From NCBI GenBank assembly GCA_035623985.1, contig DASPSJ010000042.1, forward strand, positions 1 to 64,000: DNA of 64,000 bases. The letters are read 5' to 3'. Position numbers and translations under genes: made by a program. Below, piece after piece: positions 31,107 to 39,504 of this stretch. Each line of letters begins with the position of its first letter. Positions within the stretch are counted from its first letter, which is position 1. The notes beneath the pieces were generated by a model that ran no database searches, was not told where the DNA came from, and was given only the letters and a program-made list of their open reading frames with translations. The DNA is from DAHUYF01 sp035623985. GTDB lineage: Bacteria; Pseudomonadota; Alphaproteobacteria; ATCC43930; CGMCC-115725.

Positions 31107-31679
31107 TCAGGCGACGCCGCGCGGGGTCAGCGCCTCCAGACGCGAGTCGCGGGTCAGCGGCTGCGCCGTCTCGCGCAGCGGCACCAGGATGACCTCGCCC
31201 GGCCGGTAGCCGGGGTCGGCGAGGTTGTCGCTGACGGCCATCAGCGTTACGTGAATGGTGTTGGCGTCGTGCTGGCCCAGAAGGCGCGCCACCACGGCAA
31301 GCTCGGTGACCAGCCGGTCCTGCACGCGCACGCCGTCCTCGGTCATGGCGTCGATCAGCGCGCCAAGGCCGGTGATGAGCAGCTCCGCTCCCTCCTCGAT
31401 CGGGCCGCCGAGGCCGGGGCCGGAGAGGCGCAACGGCGCCGGCTGGAGCGCTTCGGCGATCTCCAGCGCCCAGGTCCGGACCGCCTCGAGATAGATCGCC
31501 TTGTGGCGGCAGTGATGGGTGGCGGCGGCGGCGGCGATCACGGTCGCCAGCGCCGCCAGCCGGTCCTCGTCGCCGAGATTGAGCTCGCCGAATTCCGCCA
31601 AGAGATCGCGCAGGCGGCCCTCCGTCGCCGGCCCCACCGCCGCGAGCGCGCTGTTGATGGTCTCGATCAAGGAGCTCAT
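31107..31679 (-). CDS. Unknown cytosolic protein
   Basis: A 190-residue protein, mostly helical, with Ala/Leu-rich amphipathic stretches (SLIETINSALAAVGPATEGRLRDLLAEFG; VIAAAAATHHCRHKAIYLEAVRTWALEIAEAL). There is no signal peptide or membrane helix. A THHCRH cluster at about residue 60 could hold a metal. I do not recognise the family. ATG 31679 lies 12 bases from GGGGAGG; a GTG three codons earlier is closer (3 bases). It shares an AT-rich divergent control region with the gene at 31952. Confidence 0.6.
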   Translation of the reverse strand: MSSLIETINSALAAVGPATEGRLRDLLAEFGELNLGDEDRLAALATVIAAAAATHHCRHKAIYLEAVRTWALEIAEALQPAPLRLSGPGLGGPIEEGAELLITGLGALIDAMTEDGVRVQDRLVTELAVVARLLGQHDANTIHVTLMAVSDNLADPGYRPGEVILVPLRETAQPLTRDSRLEALTPRGVA

Positions 31680-31720
31680 GTCCGTCACCGGCCTCCCCAA
31701 GGCCAAATGATCGTGGCTCG

Positions 31721-31736
31721 CGAATCTTAAGATTCG
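31721..31736. promoter_or_regulatory. 16-base perfect palindrome with two GANTC sites
   Basis: CGAATCTTAAGATTCG reads the same on both strands. It lies 42 bases upstream of the ATG at 31679 and holds two GANTC sequences (GAATC and GATTC), the target of the alphaproteobacterial CcrM methylase. It is a plausible operator or a methylation-sensitive promoter element. Confidence 0.5.
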
Positions 31737-31819
31737 GTTGCGGTTTCTCTGAAATTACTGATTTGCCGCCGAGTACAACTTGGCAACGGCAATGAAACCT
31801 GCGCGATTATTGTGAATGC

Positions 31820-31842
31820 GCAAAATTTGCCGAAAATTTTCG
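31820..31842. promoter_or_regulatory. Two adjacent AT-core palindromes
   Basis: GCAAAATTTGC (31820-31830, odd-length palindrome) is followed directly by CGAAAATTTTCG (31831-31842, perfect). They lie midway between two divergent genes of unknown function, in an unusually AT-rich stretch, and look like protein-binding sites. Confidence 0.4.
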
Positions 31843-31872
31843 CAAAACCCGTGCAACTCCATCGATCCCGTG

Positions 31873-31888
31873 TTATCCAAACATTAAC
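31873..31888 (+). promoter_or_regulatory. CtrA-type box (TTAT-N7-TTAAC)
   Basis: It matches the CtrA consensus at 8 of 9 fixed positions and lies 64 bases before the ATG at 31952, almost the same distance as the perfect box before the DUF2336 gene. Confidence 0.45.
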
Positions 31889-31951
31889 CAGGAAGAGGGA
31901 GACTAGGTTGCGGCATAGGCCAAGCTCACGAGCATCAGTACAGGGTCGGCG

Positions 31952-32560
31952 ATGATGGATCCCCAAAACGCGCTTTCGGACCGCAACCTCGAAGCCAACA
32001 CCACCCTGTCGCTGAAGCGCGAGCCCGCCTGCTTCGCCTTCCTCTCCAGCCGCTCGGCGACGGCGCCGCAGCCGATCGATTCGCTCAATCTCGATCTCGC
32101 TTCGGTCGATTACTTCAGCGGCCGCGCCTCGCTCTGGGCGACGCTCGAGATCCGCTCGGGCGCCACCAACGAGCAGCCGACGGCGCTGTTGGGCTTCGAC
32201 GAGACCTTCCTGCGCCCCTTCACCCGCGCGCTCATCGAATCGGCGGCGAGCCGGCACCCCTATCGCATGACCATCCTGCGCGAGGCCGGCGAGAGCGAGC
32301 GCCAGCGCGTCGTCGAATACGTCACCGGCCCCGGCACCGTGCTCAGCGAAGTGATCCTGACGCCGCATGATTCGGTGGTCGTCATCTCCGGCCGCACCGG
32401 CGAGGACGGCGAGGAGGAGACGCTGTTCCAGCTCCCGCGCAGCGACAGCTTCCTGCGCGCCTTCGTCAAGATGACCTGCCAGGCCGACCAGGCGCTGCGC
32501 GACACCTTGAACGAGAGCGAAAAGCTCGCCCGCCGCCGCGCCGCCGCCCCCTCCGCCTGA
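31952..32560 (+). CDS. Unknown cytosolic protein under a CtrA-type box
   Basis: A 202-residue protein without signal or membrane segments. It has a stretch of mixed beta strands (FSGRASLWATLEIRS; YRMTILREAGESERQRVVEYVTGPG; VILTPHDSVVVISGR) and a helical C-terminus ending in a basic RRRAAAPSA tail. The middle resembles a PAS-like or other small sensory fold in strand spacing, but I cannot name the family. It diverges from the gene at 31679, and a near-consensus CtrA box lies upstream, suggesting cell-cycle or motility-linked control. Confidence 0.55.
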   Translation: MMDPQNALSDRNLEANTTLSLKREPACFAFLSSRSATAPQPIDSLNLDLASVDYFSGRASLWATLEIRSGATNEQPTALLGFDETFLRPFTRALIESAASRHPYRMTILREAGESERQRVVEYVTGPGTVLSEVILTPHDSVVVISGRTGEDGEEETLFQLPRSDSFLRAFVKMTCQADQALRDTLNESEKLARRRAAAPSA

Positions 32561-32597
32561 ACCGGCCTACAAACGCCGAAATCCCTTTCCGCTCTAA

Positions 32598-32873
32598 CCC
32601 CCTCCCCCCTTGAGGGGGACGGTTGGGGTGGGGGGTGGCCGCATGTGCGCTGGAAGGGTGGCGCACCATGGAAGCACTGCGCGTCCTACCAACCACAAAG
32701 CGTTCAGCCGGAGGCGCGATCTCTCAAGCTGCATGTGGCGCAGGCAAGACCATAGGCGGATCTCCACATCGGTCGCAATCGACGCGCGAGCGGCTTTGGC
32801 ATGGCGCGATCCTGGCACGCAGCGGAGTGTGCGACTTCCCCCCACCCCAACCCTCCCCCTCAAGGGGGGAGGG
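32598..32873. repeat. Inverted-repeat pair (family B) bounding a 200-base empty segment
   Basis: Left arm 32598-32635 and right arm 32838-32873 are near-perfect inverted copies of CCCTCCCCCCTTGAGGGGGA followed by GGGTTGGGGTGGGGGG (one clear mismatch). Each arm also folds on itself through CCCTCCCC/GGGGAGGG around TTGA. Between them, 32636-32837 has no supportable gene. The whole stretch 32561-32935 is non-coding. Possibly a small non-autonomous element or a paired REP-like structure. Confidence 0.75.
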
Positions 32874-32935
32874 AGCTAGAAAAAAGACTGAGTGGGCAGG
32901 CGAACTCAACTGTAATTCCAGCCGCCGAAAACGCG

Positions 32936-33463
32936 CTACAGCAGGCTTGGCGCACGGTAGAGCACGCCGCCTTCAGGCGTCAGCGTCGCGTCCGGGGTGA
33001 GCCGGGCCGGCTCGATCTTGCCGTCGAGGATATGCCGGACCTCTTCCCCGGCGGCGATGAGATAATCGGCGATGATGCGGCGATGACAGCGCCACCACAC
33101 CGCCTCGGCGCACATGGCCGCTACCACGCGCTCCCCGGAAAGGCGGAGCAGCGCGGCGAAGGCGGCGCGGAACTCCGGCGTCCCGGCATAATCGGCGTAG
33201 TTGCGGAACGCCGCCTCGCGCCAGAGCGTGTGCGGCGATGGGCCGCTGCCGGCGCCGCGCCGGCCCCCCAGCGCCGGGAAATGCCGATAGGCGATGCCGG
33301 CAGCCTCCAGCGCGCGGGCAAGCGCCTCGGCATTGAACTGCGGGTGGCGGCGCGAGCCCGGGAAGCGGCGGACATCGGCAATGCAATCGACCCCGGCATC
33401 GGTCAGAAGCACGATGAAGTCTTCGATCGGCCGCGTCGAATGGCCGATGGTGAAGACCGTCAT
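32936..33463 (-). CDS. DUF488 family protein
   Basis: A 175-residue protein of the DUF488 family: opening VFTIGHSTRPIEDFIVLLTDAGV, then CIADVRRFPGSRRHPQFN, HFPALGGRRG and the late AMCAEAVWWRCHRRIIADYL, where a conserved Cys/His pair sits. The family is widespread and of unclear function. It follows the SDR gene by 13 bases on the same strand. The start at 33463 begins with MTVFTIGHS, as in the family; the longer reading is an overlap with the SDR gene. Confidence 0.85.
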   Translation of the reverse strand: MTVFTIGHSTRPIEDFIVLLTDAGVDCIADVRRFPGSRRHPQFNAEALARALEAAGIAYRHFPALGGRRGAGSGPSPHTLWREAAFRNYADYAGTPEFRAAFAALLRLSGERVVAAMCAEAVWWRCHRRIIADYLIAAGEEVRHILDGKIEPARLTPDATLTPEGGVLYRAPSLL

Positions 33464-33476
33464 GCGCGCCCGCCGC

Positions 33477-34376
33477 TCAATCCGCGTCCTTGCCGTCCAT
33501 GCCGGCGTTGCGCCGGGCGCGGGCGACGAGGTCGAGGACGATGGGGCCGAGGCTCGCGGGATCGGCGATCTGATCGACGCTGGGCCCGCGATGCCAGCCC
33601 TCCATGACCGCGAGAATGCCGCCGCCCGCCTCGAAGACGCGGCCCGTGACCTCGCGCGACTGGGTGCTGGCAAGCCAGACGGCGATCGGCGCCACCCAGC
33701 GCGGATCGCGGCGGGCGCGCTGCTCCTCGCTGAGGCTGCGTAGCCCTTCGGTCATGCGCGTCAAGGCATGCGGCATGATGGCGTTGACGGTGACGCCGTA
33801 GCGGCGCAGCTCGCGCGCAGCGATGACGGTGAAGGCGGCGATGCCAGCCTTGGCGGCGCCGTAATTGGCCTGGCCGATATTGCCGAACAGCCCCGAACTC
33901 GAAGAGGTGTTGATGAGGCGGGCATCGACCGGGCCGCCCAGCGCCTTGCTTTGGTCGCGCCAATGGGCGGCGGCGTGATGGGCCGGCGCGAAGGTGCCTT
34001 TCAGATGCACCCTGATCACCGCGTCCCATTCCGCCTCGCTCATAGTGACCAGCATGCGGTCGCGCAGGATGCCGGCATTGTTGATCAGCACGTCGAGCCG
34101 GCCGAACTGCCCGACCGCCTGGTCGATGAGGCGCTTGGCGCCACTCCAATCGGAGACGTCGTCGCTATTGACAATGGCCTCGCCGCCCGCCGCGCGGATC
34201 GCCGCCACCACCTCTTCGGCCGGCGAAGCATCGCGGCCGGAACCGTCGGCGGCGGCGCCGAGATCGTTCACCACCACCTTGGCGCCTTCGGCGGCGAGCA
34301 GCAGCGCATGCTCGCGGCCGATGCCCCGCCCCGCCCCGGTCACCACCGCCACCCGTCCCGCGCACAATCCGCCCAT
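33477..34376 (-). CDS. Short-chain dehydrogenase, HSD17B4/MFE-2-like
   Basis: A 299-residue SDR of the longer kind seen as the N-terminal half of peroxisomal multifunctional enzyme type 2: TGAGRGIGREHALLLAAEGAKVVVNDLG, NNAGILRDRM, and the active site NTSSSSGLFGNIGQANYGAAK (Tyr-x3-Lys). Such proteins oxidise 3-hydroxyacyl-CoA. The ribosome site CGGGAGGAAAGC is strong and fixes the start at 34376. It is co-oriented with the DUF488 gene and divergent from the peptide-binding protein gene. Confidence 0.85.
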   Translation of the reverse strand: MGGLCAGRVAVVTGAGRGIGREHALLLAAEGAKVVVNDLGAAADGSGRDASPAEEVVAAIRAAGGEAIVNSDDVSDWSGAKRLIDQAVGQFGRLDVLINNAGILRDRMLVTMSEAEWDAVIRVHLKGTFAPAHHAAAHWRDQSKALGGPVDARLINTSSSSGLFGNIGQANYGAAKAGIAAFTVIAARELRRYGVTVNAIMPHALTRMTEGLRSLSEEQRARRDPRWVAPIAVWLASTQSREVTGRVFEAGGGILAVMEGWHRGPSVDQIADPASLGPIVLDLVARARRNAGMDGKDAD

Positions 34377-34455
34377 GCTTTCCTCCCGGCTTTTGCCGAA
34401 GCATGGCCGGTCCCGTCGACCGGCCGCAAGAGCAGAGCTATGCTCGGCCGCCAGG

Positions 34456-36129
34456 ATGGGACGGATCCTCAGAGCCGCGCTGGCGGGCCTCGCCGCCTGT
34501 GCATCCTTGAGCGCCGCGGCGGCGGCGCGAGCGGCCGACACGCTCGCCATCGGCATCACCCAGTTCCCCTCGACGCTCCATCCCAGCATCGATGCCATGA
34601 CGGCCAAAAGCTACATCCTGGCGATGGCGCGCCGGCCACTCACCACCTTCGATGCCCAATGGCGTCTCGTCTGCATGCTGTGCACGGAGCTGCCGACGAT
34701 CGAGAACGGGCTTGCGGTGCCGGTGACGCTGCCGGACGGCGGGCGCGGCATCCGCGTCACCTATACGCTCCAGCCGGAAGCGCGCTGGGGCGACGGCGTG
34801 CCGGTCACCACCGAGGACGTGCGCTTCACCTGGGAAGTCGGCCGCCAGAAGCAAAGCGGGCTCGCCAATGCCGAGCTTTACCGCCGCATCGCCGCCATCG
34901 AGGCGAAGGACGACAAGACCTTCACCTTCGTCATGAGCAAGCTCAATTTCGACTATGCCGCGGTCAACGATTTCGAGCTGCTGCCGGCGCATCTGGAGCG
35001 CGCCGCCTTCGCCGACCCGGCGCAGTACCGCCTGCATACCCTCTACGACACCGACCCGGCCAATCCCGGCCTTTATTTCGGCCCCTATCGCGTCAGCGCG
35101 GTGGCGCCGGGCTCGCATGTGGTGCTCGAGCGCAATCCCGCCTGGTGGGGGAAGCCGCCGGAATTCCAACGCATCGTCGTCTGGACGGTGGAGAACACGG
35201 CGGCGCTCGAAGCCAACCTGCTCGCCGGCGGGCTCGACATGGTGGCGGGCGAGCTGGGCTTCTCGCTCGACCAGGGGCTCGCCTTCGCCAAGCGCCACGG
35301 CGACCGCTTCACCGTGCTCTTCAAGCCGAGCCTCGGCTATGAGCATGTCGACCTCAACCTCGACAACCCCATCCTCGCCGACCGCCGCCTGCGCCAGGCG
35401 CTGCTCTTCGGCATCGACCGCGAGGCGATCAGCCGGCAGCTCTTCGCCGGCCGCCAGCCGGTGGCCGAGAGCCTCGTCTCGCCGCTCGACCGGGTGTTCA
35501 CCGACGCGGTGCCGCATTATCCCTATGACCCCGCGCGCGCCCGGGCGCTGCTCGAGGAAGCGGGCTGGCGAGGGGACGGCATCCGCCGCAACGCCGCGGG
35601 CGAGAGGCTGAGCCTCGAGCTTGCCACCACCGCCGGGAATCGGATTCGCGAGCTGGTGGAGCAGGTGCTGCAAAGCCAATGGCGCGCGATCGGCATCGAG
35701 GTCCATCTCAGGAACCTGCCGCCGCGCGTGCTGTTCGGCGACAATCTGGTGAAGCGCAATTTCACCATGGCGCTCTTCGCCTGGGTGAGCGCGCCGGAGA
35801 ACGTGCCGCGGGCGATGCTGCGCTCGGACGAGATCCCGTCGCCGGCCAACGGGCTTGCCGGCGAGAACTTCCCCGGCTTCCGTAGCGCCGAGGCCGATCG
35901 CCTCATCGACGCCATGGAAGTCGAGCTTGACCGCGGCCGGCGCGCGGCGCTGTGGCACCGGCTCGAGGCGCTTTACGCCGAGGAGCTGCCGGCGCTGCCG
36001 CTGTTCTTCCGCGCCGATCCTTACGTGCTGCCGCGCTGGCTCAAGGGCGTGGTGCCCACCGGCCACCAATATCCGACGACGCTGTGGATCGAGGAGTGGC
36101 ACGTGGCGAAGGACGTGGCGGCGCGGTGA
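34456..36129 (+). CDS. Peptide/nickel-type ABC transporter substrate-binding protein
   Basis: A 557-residue family 5 extracellular solute-binding protein: signal peptide near MGRILRAALAGLAACASLSAAAAARA, then the mature start DTLAIGITQFPSTLHPSIDAM, the ARWGDGVPVTTEDVRFTWE signature region, GPYRVSAV...VLERNPAWWG, and the second lobe with YDPARARALLEEAGW. It delivers oligopeptides or similar solutes to the DppB/DppC-type permeases encoded after it. A family B repeat pair separates it from the permease genes. No ATPase gene follows them. Confidence 0.9.
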   Translation: MGRILRAALAGLAACASLSAAAAARAADTLAIGITQFPSTLHPSIDAMTAKSYILAMARRPLTTFDAQWRLVCMLCTELPTIENGLAVPVTLPDGGRGIRVTYTLQPEARWGDGVPVTTEDVRFTWEVGRQKQSGLANAELYRRIAAIEAKDDKTFTFVMSKLNFDYAAVNDFELLPAHLERAAFADPAQYRLHTLYDTDPANPGLYFGPYRVSAVAPGSHVVLERNPAWWGKPPEFQRIVVWTVENTAALEANLLAGGLDMVAGELGFSLDQGLAFAKRHGDRFTVLFKPSLGYEHVDLNLDNPILADRRLRQALLFGIDREAISRQLFAGRQPVAESLVSPLDRVFTDAVPHYPYDPARARALLEEAGWRGDGIRRNAAGERLSLELATTAGNRIRELVEQVLQSQWRAIGIEVHLRNLPPRVLFGDNLVKRNFTMALFAWVSAPENVPRAMLRSDEIPSPANGLAGENFPGFRSAEADRLIDAMEVELDRGRRAALWHRLEALYAEELPALPLFFRADPYVLPRWLKGVVPTGHQYPTTLWIEEWHVAKDVAAR

Positions 36130-36146
36130 CGGAGGCGGCGCGGCTC

Positions 36147-36248
36147 ACCCCCCGCCCCGGCCCTCCCCCTCAAGGGGGGAGGGGGTCGCAGCGAGCTTGC
36201 AGCTCCATTTCCCCCTCCCCCCTTGAGGGGGAGGGTTGGGGTGGGGGG
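36147..36248. repeat. Inverted-repeat pair (family B) inside the ABC operon
   Basis: 36147-36185 and 36211-36248 are inverted copies of the element also found at 32598-32873, here with only about 25 bases between them and facing the other way. Each arm forms a hairpin, and together they form a long one. It lies between the binding-protein gene and the permease genes and probably protects the upstream message, so that binding protein is made in excess. Confidence 0.75.
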
Positions 36249-36259
36249 AAGTGCCGCCG

Positions 36260-37213
36260 ATGACCCGCTTCATCCTCTTTCGGTTGGCGCAAGTCCTGGC
36301 GGTGCTCGCCGTCATGTCGTTCGTCATCTACGCGCTCATCGGGCTGATGCCGGGCGATCCCATCAACCTCATGCTGGCCTCCGACCCGCATCTCACCGCC
36401 GCCGACGTGGCGCGGCTCAAGGCGCTGCAAGGCCTCGACCAGCCGCTCGTCAAACGCTACCTCGCCTGGGGCGAGGCGGCGCTTGCCGGCAATTTCGGCT
36501 ATTCGCGGCTCTACGCGACGACGGCGGTCGCGGCGCTTCTGCCGCGGCTTGCCAACACCGCGCTGCTGATGGGGGTGAGCTTCGTCTTCTCGCTCGCCAT
36601 CGCCTTGCCGCTGGGCGCGCTGGCGGCGCGCCGGCCGGGCGCGGCGCTCGACGCCGCCGCCAATCTCCTGAGCTTCGCCGGCATCTCCGTGCCGCCCTTC
36701 TGGCTCGCGCTCATGCTGATCCTGGTCTTCGCGGTGACGCTGGGCTGGCTGCCGGCGGGCGGCATCGCCACCATCGGCGAGGGCGGGCTCGCCGACCGCG
36801 CGCGCCATCTCGTGCTGCCGGTGAGCGTGCTGACGCTCGCGAGCCTCGGCGGCATCCTGCGCTACATGCGCGCCGGCATGATCGAGGCGCTGCGCCAGGA
36901 CTATATCCGCACCGCCCGCGCCAAGGGCGCAGGCTGGGCGCGCGTGCTCTGGGGCCATGCGCTGCGCAACGCGCTGGTGCCGGTCATCACCGTGGTGGCG
37001 CTCTCCTTCGGCTCGCTGTTCTCCGGCGCGCTCATCACCGAAACCATGTTCGCCTATCCCGGCATGGGCAAGCTGATCTACGACGCCATCCTCGGCAACG
37101 ACTTCAACCTGGCGCTGGCGGGGCTGCTCTTCGCCACGCTGCTGGTTCTGCTCTCCAACCTCGCCGCCGACATCGCCTATGCCGCGGCCGATCCGCGCAT
37201 CACCTACCGATGA
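36260..37213 (+). CDS. Peptide-type ABC transporter permease (DppB-like)
   Basis: A 317-residue inner-membrane protein with about six helices, starting MTRFILFRLAQVLAVLAVMSFVIYAL, with the DppB periplasmic loop (MPGDPINLMLASDPHLT) and the EAA loop RTARAKGAGWARVLWGHALRNALVP that docks the ATPase. Its stop overlaps the start of the second permease (ATGA). It pairs with the binding protein upstream. The start at 36260 lies just after the repeat element. Confidence 0.9.
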   Translation: MTRFILFRLAQVLAVLAVMSFVIYALIGLMPGDPINLMLASDPHLTAADVARLKALQGLDQPLVKRYLAWGEAALAGNFGYSRLYATTAVAALLPRLANTALLMGVSFVFSLAIALPLGALAARRPGAALDAAANLLSFAGISVPPFWLALMLILVFAVTLGWLPAGGIATIGEGGLADRARHLVLPVSVLTLASLGGILRYMRAGMIEALRQDYIRTARAKGAGWARVLWGHALRNALVPVITVVALSFGSLFSGALITETMFAYPGMGKLIYDAILGNDFNLALAGLLFATLLVLLSNLAADIAYAAADPRITYR

Positions 37214-38091
37214 GGCTCGTCCGCCGCGCGCTCCGCCACGGCCGCGTCGCCTGGAGCGGCGCGGTGCTGCTGCTGCTGGCGCTCGCCGCGGCGGCGGCGC
37301 CGGGCGTGGCGGCGCTGATCGGCGCCGACGCCGACCGGGTCGATCTCTACCAGCGGCTGGCGGCGCCCTCGCTCGCCCATCCGCTCGGCACCGACGAGCT
37401 GGGCCGCGACCTGCTGCTGCGGCTCCTCGACGGCGGGCGCGTGTCGCTCGCCGTCGGCATCGCCGCGGCGCTCGCCGCCGCCGGCATCGGCACCGCGATC
37501 GGCCTCGGCGCGGGCTATCGCGGCGGCCGGCTCGACGCGGCGCTGATGCGCTTGACCGACGGCATCATCGCGCTGCCGCTGCTGCCGCTGCTCGTCGTGC
37601 TCGCCGCCATCGATCTCAAAAAGCTCGGCCTGCCGGAATGGGCGGTGCAGTCCGAGGCCGCGAGCCTCTATCGCATCATCGTGCTGGTGGCGCTGGTCGG
37701 CTGGACGACGGTGGCGCGCCTCGTGCGCGGCGCCACCTTGTCGCTGCGCGCGCAGGATTTCGTGCGCGCCGCGGTGGCGCTCGGCGCAAGCCCCGCGCGC
37801 GTCATGCTCGTCCACATCCTGCCCAACCTCGCCTCGCCGATCATCGTCGCCACCACGCTGTCGGTGGGCCACGTCATCCTGCTGGAGTCCGTGCTGAGCT
37901 ATCTCGGCCTCGGCATCGAGCCGCCGCTGCCGAGCTGGGGCAACATGCTCACCGGCGCGCAAGAGACCATCGGCCTTGCGCCGCAGCTCGCGCTTTATCC
38001 CGGCCTCCTGATCTTCCTCACCGTCATCGCCTGCAACTTCCTCGGCGACGGGCTGCAAGACGCGCTCGATCCCCGCGCGCGGCGGCGGTGA
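37210..38091 (+). CDS. Peptide-type ABC transporter permease (DppC-like)
   Basis: A 293-residue inner-membrane protein of the DppC type: N-terminal helix, the HPLGTDELGRDLLLRLLDGGRVSL signature, the EAA loop VRAAVALGASPARVMLVHILPNLASPI, and the C-terminal ESVLSYLGLGIEPPLPSWGNML. It forms the channel with the preceding permease. The cluster ends here without ATPase genes; the DppD/DppF-type genes at 42891-44890, in a different operon, could supply them. Confidence 0.9.
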   Translation: MRLVRRALRHGRVAWSGAVLLLLALAAAAAPGVAALIGADADRVDLYQRLAAPSLAHPLGTDELGRDLLLRLLDGGRVSLAVGIAAALAAAGIGTAIGLGAGYRGGRLDAALMRLTDGIIALPLLPLLVVLAAIDLKKLGLPEWAVQSEAASLYRIIVLVALVGWTTVARLVRGATLSLRAQDFVRAAVALGASPARVMLVHILPNLASPIIVATTLSVGHVILLESVLSYLGLGIEPPLPSWGNMLTGAQETIGLAPQLALYPGLLIFLTVIACNFLGDGLQDALDPRARRR

Positions 38092-38255
38092 GCGGCAACC
38101 GGTCGTCCGCCGGGACCATCGACGGGCGCCGCCGGCAATTCTCCGCCTTCGCCTCGAGGCCGGCGGCTTCACGCGCGATGAAAGCTTCGGAGGCGCGGGG
38201 AGGAGGACTTTAACGCGGCGAAGGCACGTGATAGCATCTTCAACCGGGGGGTGTC

Positions 38256-39464
38256 ATGCTGGGCAGGCTCGAGCAGACGTCGTTACCGGCCTATGGCCAC
38301 GATGCCACCGCGTTGCAGGCGCCCGCTTGTTACGTCTCAGGACGGTCCGCACAGTATTTTGACGACGACCTCGCCGGCTGCGCCGGATCGGCCCAGAAGC
38401 AAGTGGCGAAGGGATTATCCGGACCCGGGGATGGGGCAAATCTGCTCTTCATGTCCCGATCGAAAGATGTCGTCCTCGTGGGAACGCCGCCGACCCCGGC
38501 AAGGCGCAAGCAACTTTTCGACGATGCCGACGCGCTGTCGCTGCACTGGAACAGATGCGGCATCGATGTCGGCCATATGGTTTTTTCCGACAATGTCGAA
38601 GCCGATGCGCGAAGATGGGCTCGGGACCATTTCCTCTGCTCGCCCATTTTCTCGACACCGCTGCTTCGGGTCTTCGGCGCGGACGCCGCCGCCTTGCGGG
38701 ACGTGGTAAGGCTCCTCATGAACAAGAGCGAGGTCGCAACGATCGTCGGCGACCCGTCCGTTCGGACGCTTTCGAGCGCGGCGGAATTGCGCGCCTTCAC
38801 CGCCGGCCAGGGCCCCCCATGGGTGCTGAAGGCCGCCGTCGGCGCGGGCGGCCGGTTTCTCACCCGGCATCACGAGCCGGACGACGCCAAACAAGGCTGG
38901 CGCAGAGCGAAGTCCTCCTGGAAGCAGGTTGTCGGCCAGCGTTTCATAGAAGGAGACGAAAATTTCGCCTTCTATCTCATCGACCCCGCGGCGGAGGGAC
39001 CGAAGCTCCTGCTTCACGGAACGTCCGACAATCGGAAGCCGCCGTTCTATCGCAATATATGGTCGCGAAATTCGGCGCCGGCCGCGAACGAGGCCGCGCA
39101 AAAAATATTCGAGTATGTTCGAAAGCGCACGAAACTGCCGCTGGTCATCGGGCAAGATCTGAAGGGTCGGAGTTCTCTCGTCGTCGACACGAACCCAAGA
39201 TGGTGCGCCTATGTGCCCATGCTTCGCCTGACCGCCGCCCGGGGCGCGGATGTAGGCGGCGTCAAATATCTCGTCGCACCGCGGCCGAAACGCTCCCTGG
39301 GCAAGATCGTCGCCGCGCTGCGCAAGATGGAGTTTCGCTCGGGAGCATCGCAGGGCGTGGTCCTCTGTGCGGCGCCTGTTTGGCCGCGGCCGGTTCTGAC
39401 GGCTCTCGTCGTCAACGATGTCGATGATCGATTGGAGGAGTCTTTCCGCCGCGTGGTTTCCTAA
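38256..39464 (+). CDS. ATP-grasp ligase-like protein of an unrecognised cassette
   Basis: A 402-residue protein whose C-terminal two-thirds read as an ATP-grasp domain: LLMNKSEVATIVGD near residues 152-165, PWVLKAAVGAGGRF (nucleotide-binding Lys and Gly loop), VVGQRFIEGDENFAFYLID, then LVIGQDLKGRSSLVVDTNPRW near residues 295-315 with the metal-binding acid and Asn-Pro-Arg. The N-terminal 110 residues are unrelated to anything I recognise. ATP-grasp enzymes join a carboxylate to an amine or other nucleophile. It is followed after 40 bases by a radical SAM gene and then an LRR gene, all on one strand. GGGGGG lies just before the ATG. Codon use (AAA, ATA, TTT) looks less GC-biased than in neighbours. 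Confidence 0.65.
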   Translation: MLGRLEQTSLPAYGHDATALQAPACYVSGRSAQYFDDDLAGCAGSAQKQVAKGLSGPGDGANLLFMSRSKDVVLVGTPPTPARRKQLFDDADALSLHWNRCGIDVGHMVFSDNVEADARRWARDHFLCSPIFSTPLLRVFGADAAALRDVVRLLMNKSEVATIVGDPSVRTLSSAAELRAFTAGQGPPWVLKAAVGAGGRFLTRHHEPDDAKQGWRRAKSSWKQVVGQRFIEGDENFAFYLIDPAAEGPKLLLHGTSDNRKPPFYRNIWSRNSAPAANEAAQKIFEYVRKRTKLPLVIGQDLKGRSSLVVDTNPRWCAYVPMLRLTAARGADVGGVKYLVAPRPKRSLGKIVAALRKMEFRSGASQGVVLCAAPVWPRPVLTALVVNDVDDRLEESFRRVVS

Positions 39465-39504
39465 CGCTCCCCCGGCCTTCGCAACAGCTTGCAGGAGCTC
39501 CGGA

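Noticed and set aside
32610..32879. Short open frames between the family B repeat arms
   Set aside because: They start or end inside the repeats, lack ribosome sites and give Pro/Arg-rich products of no known type.
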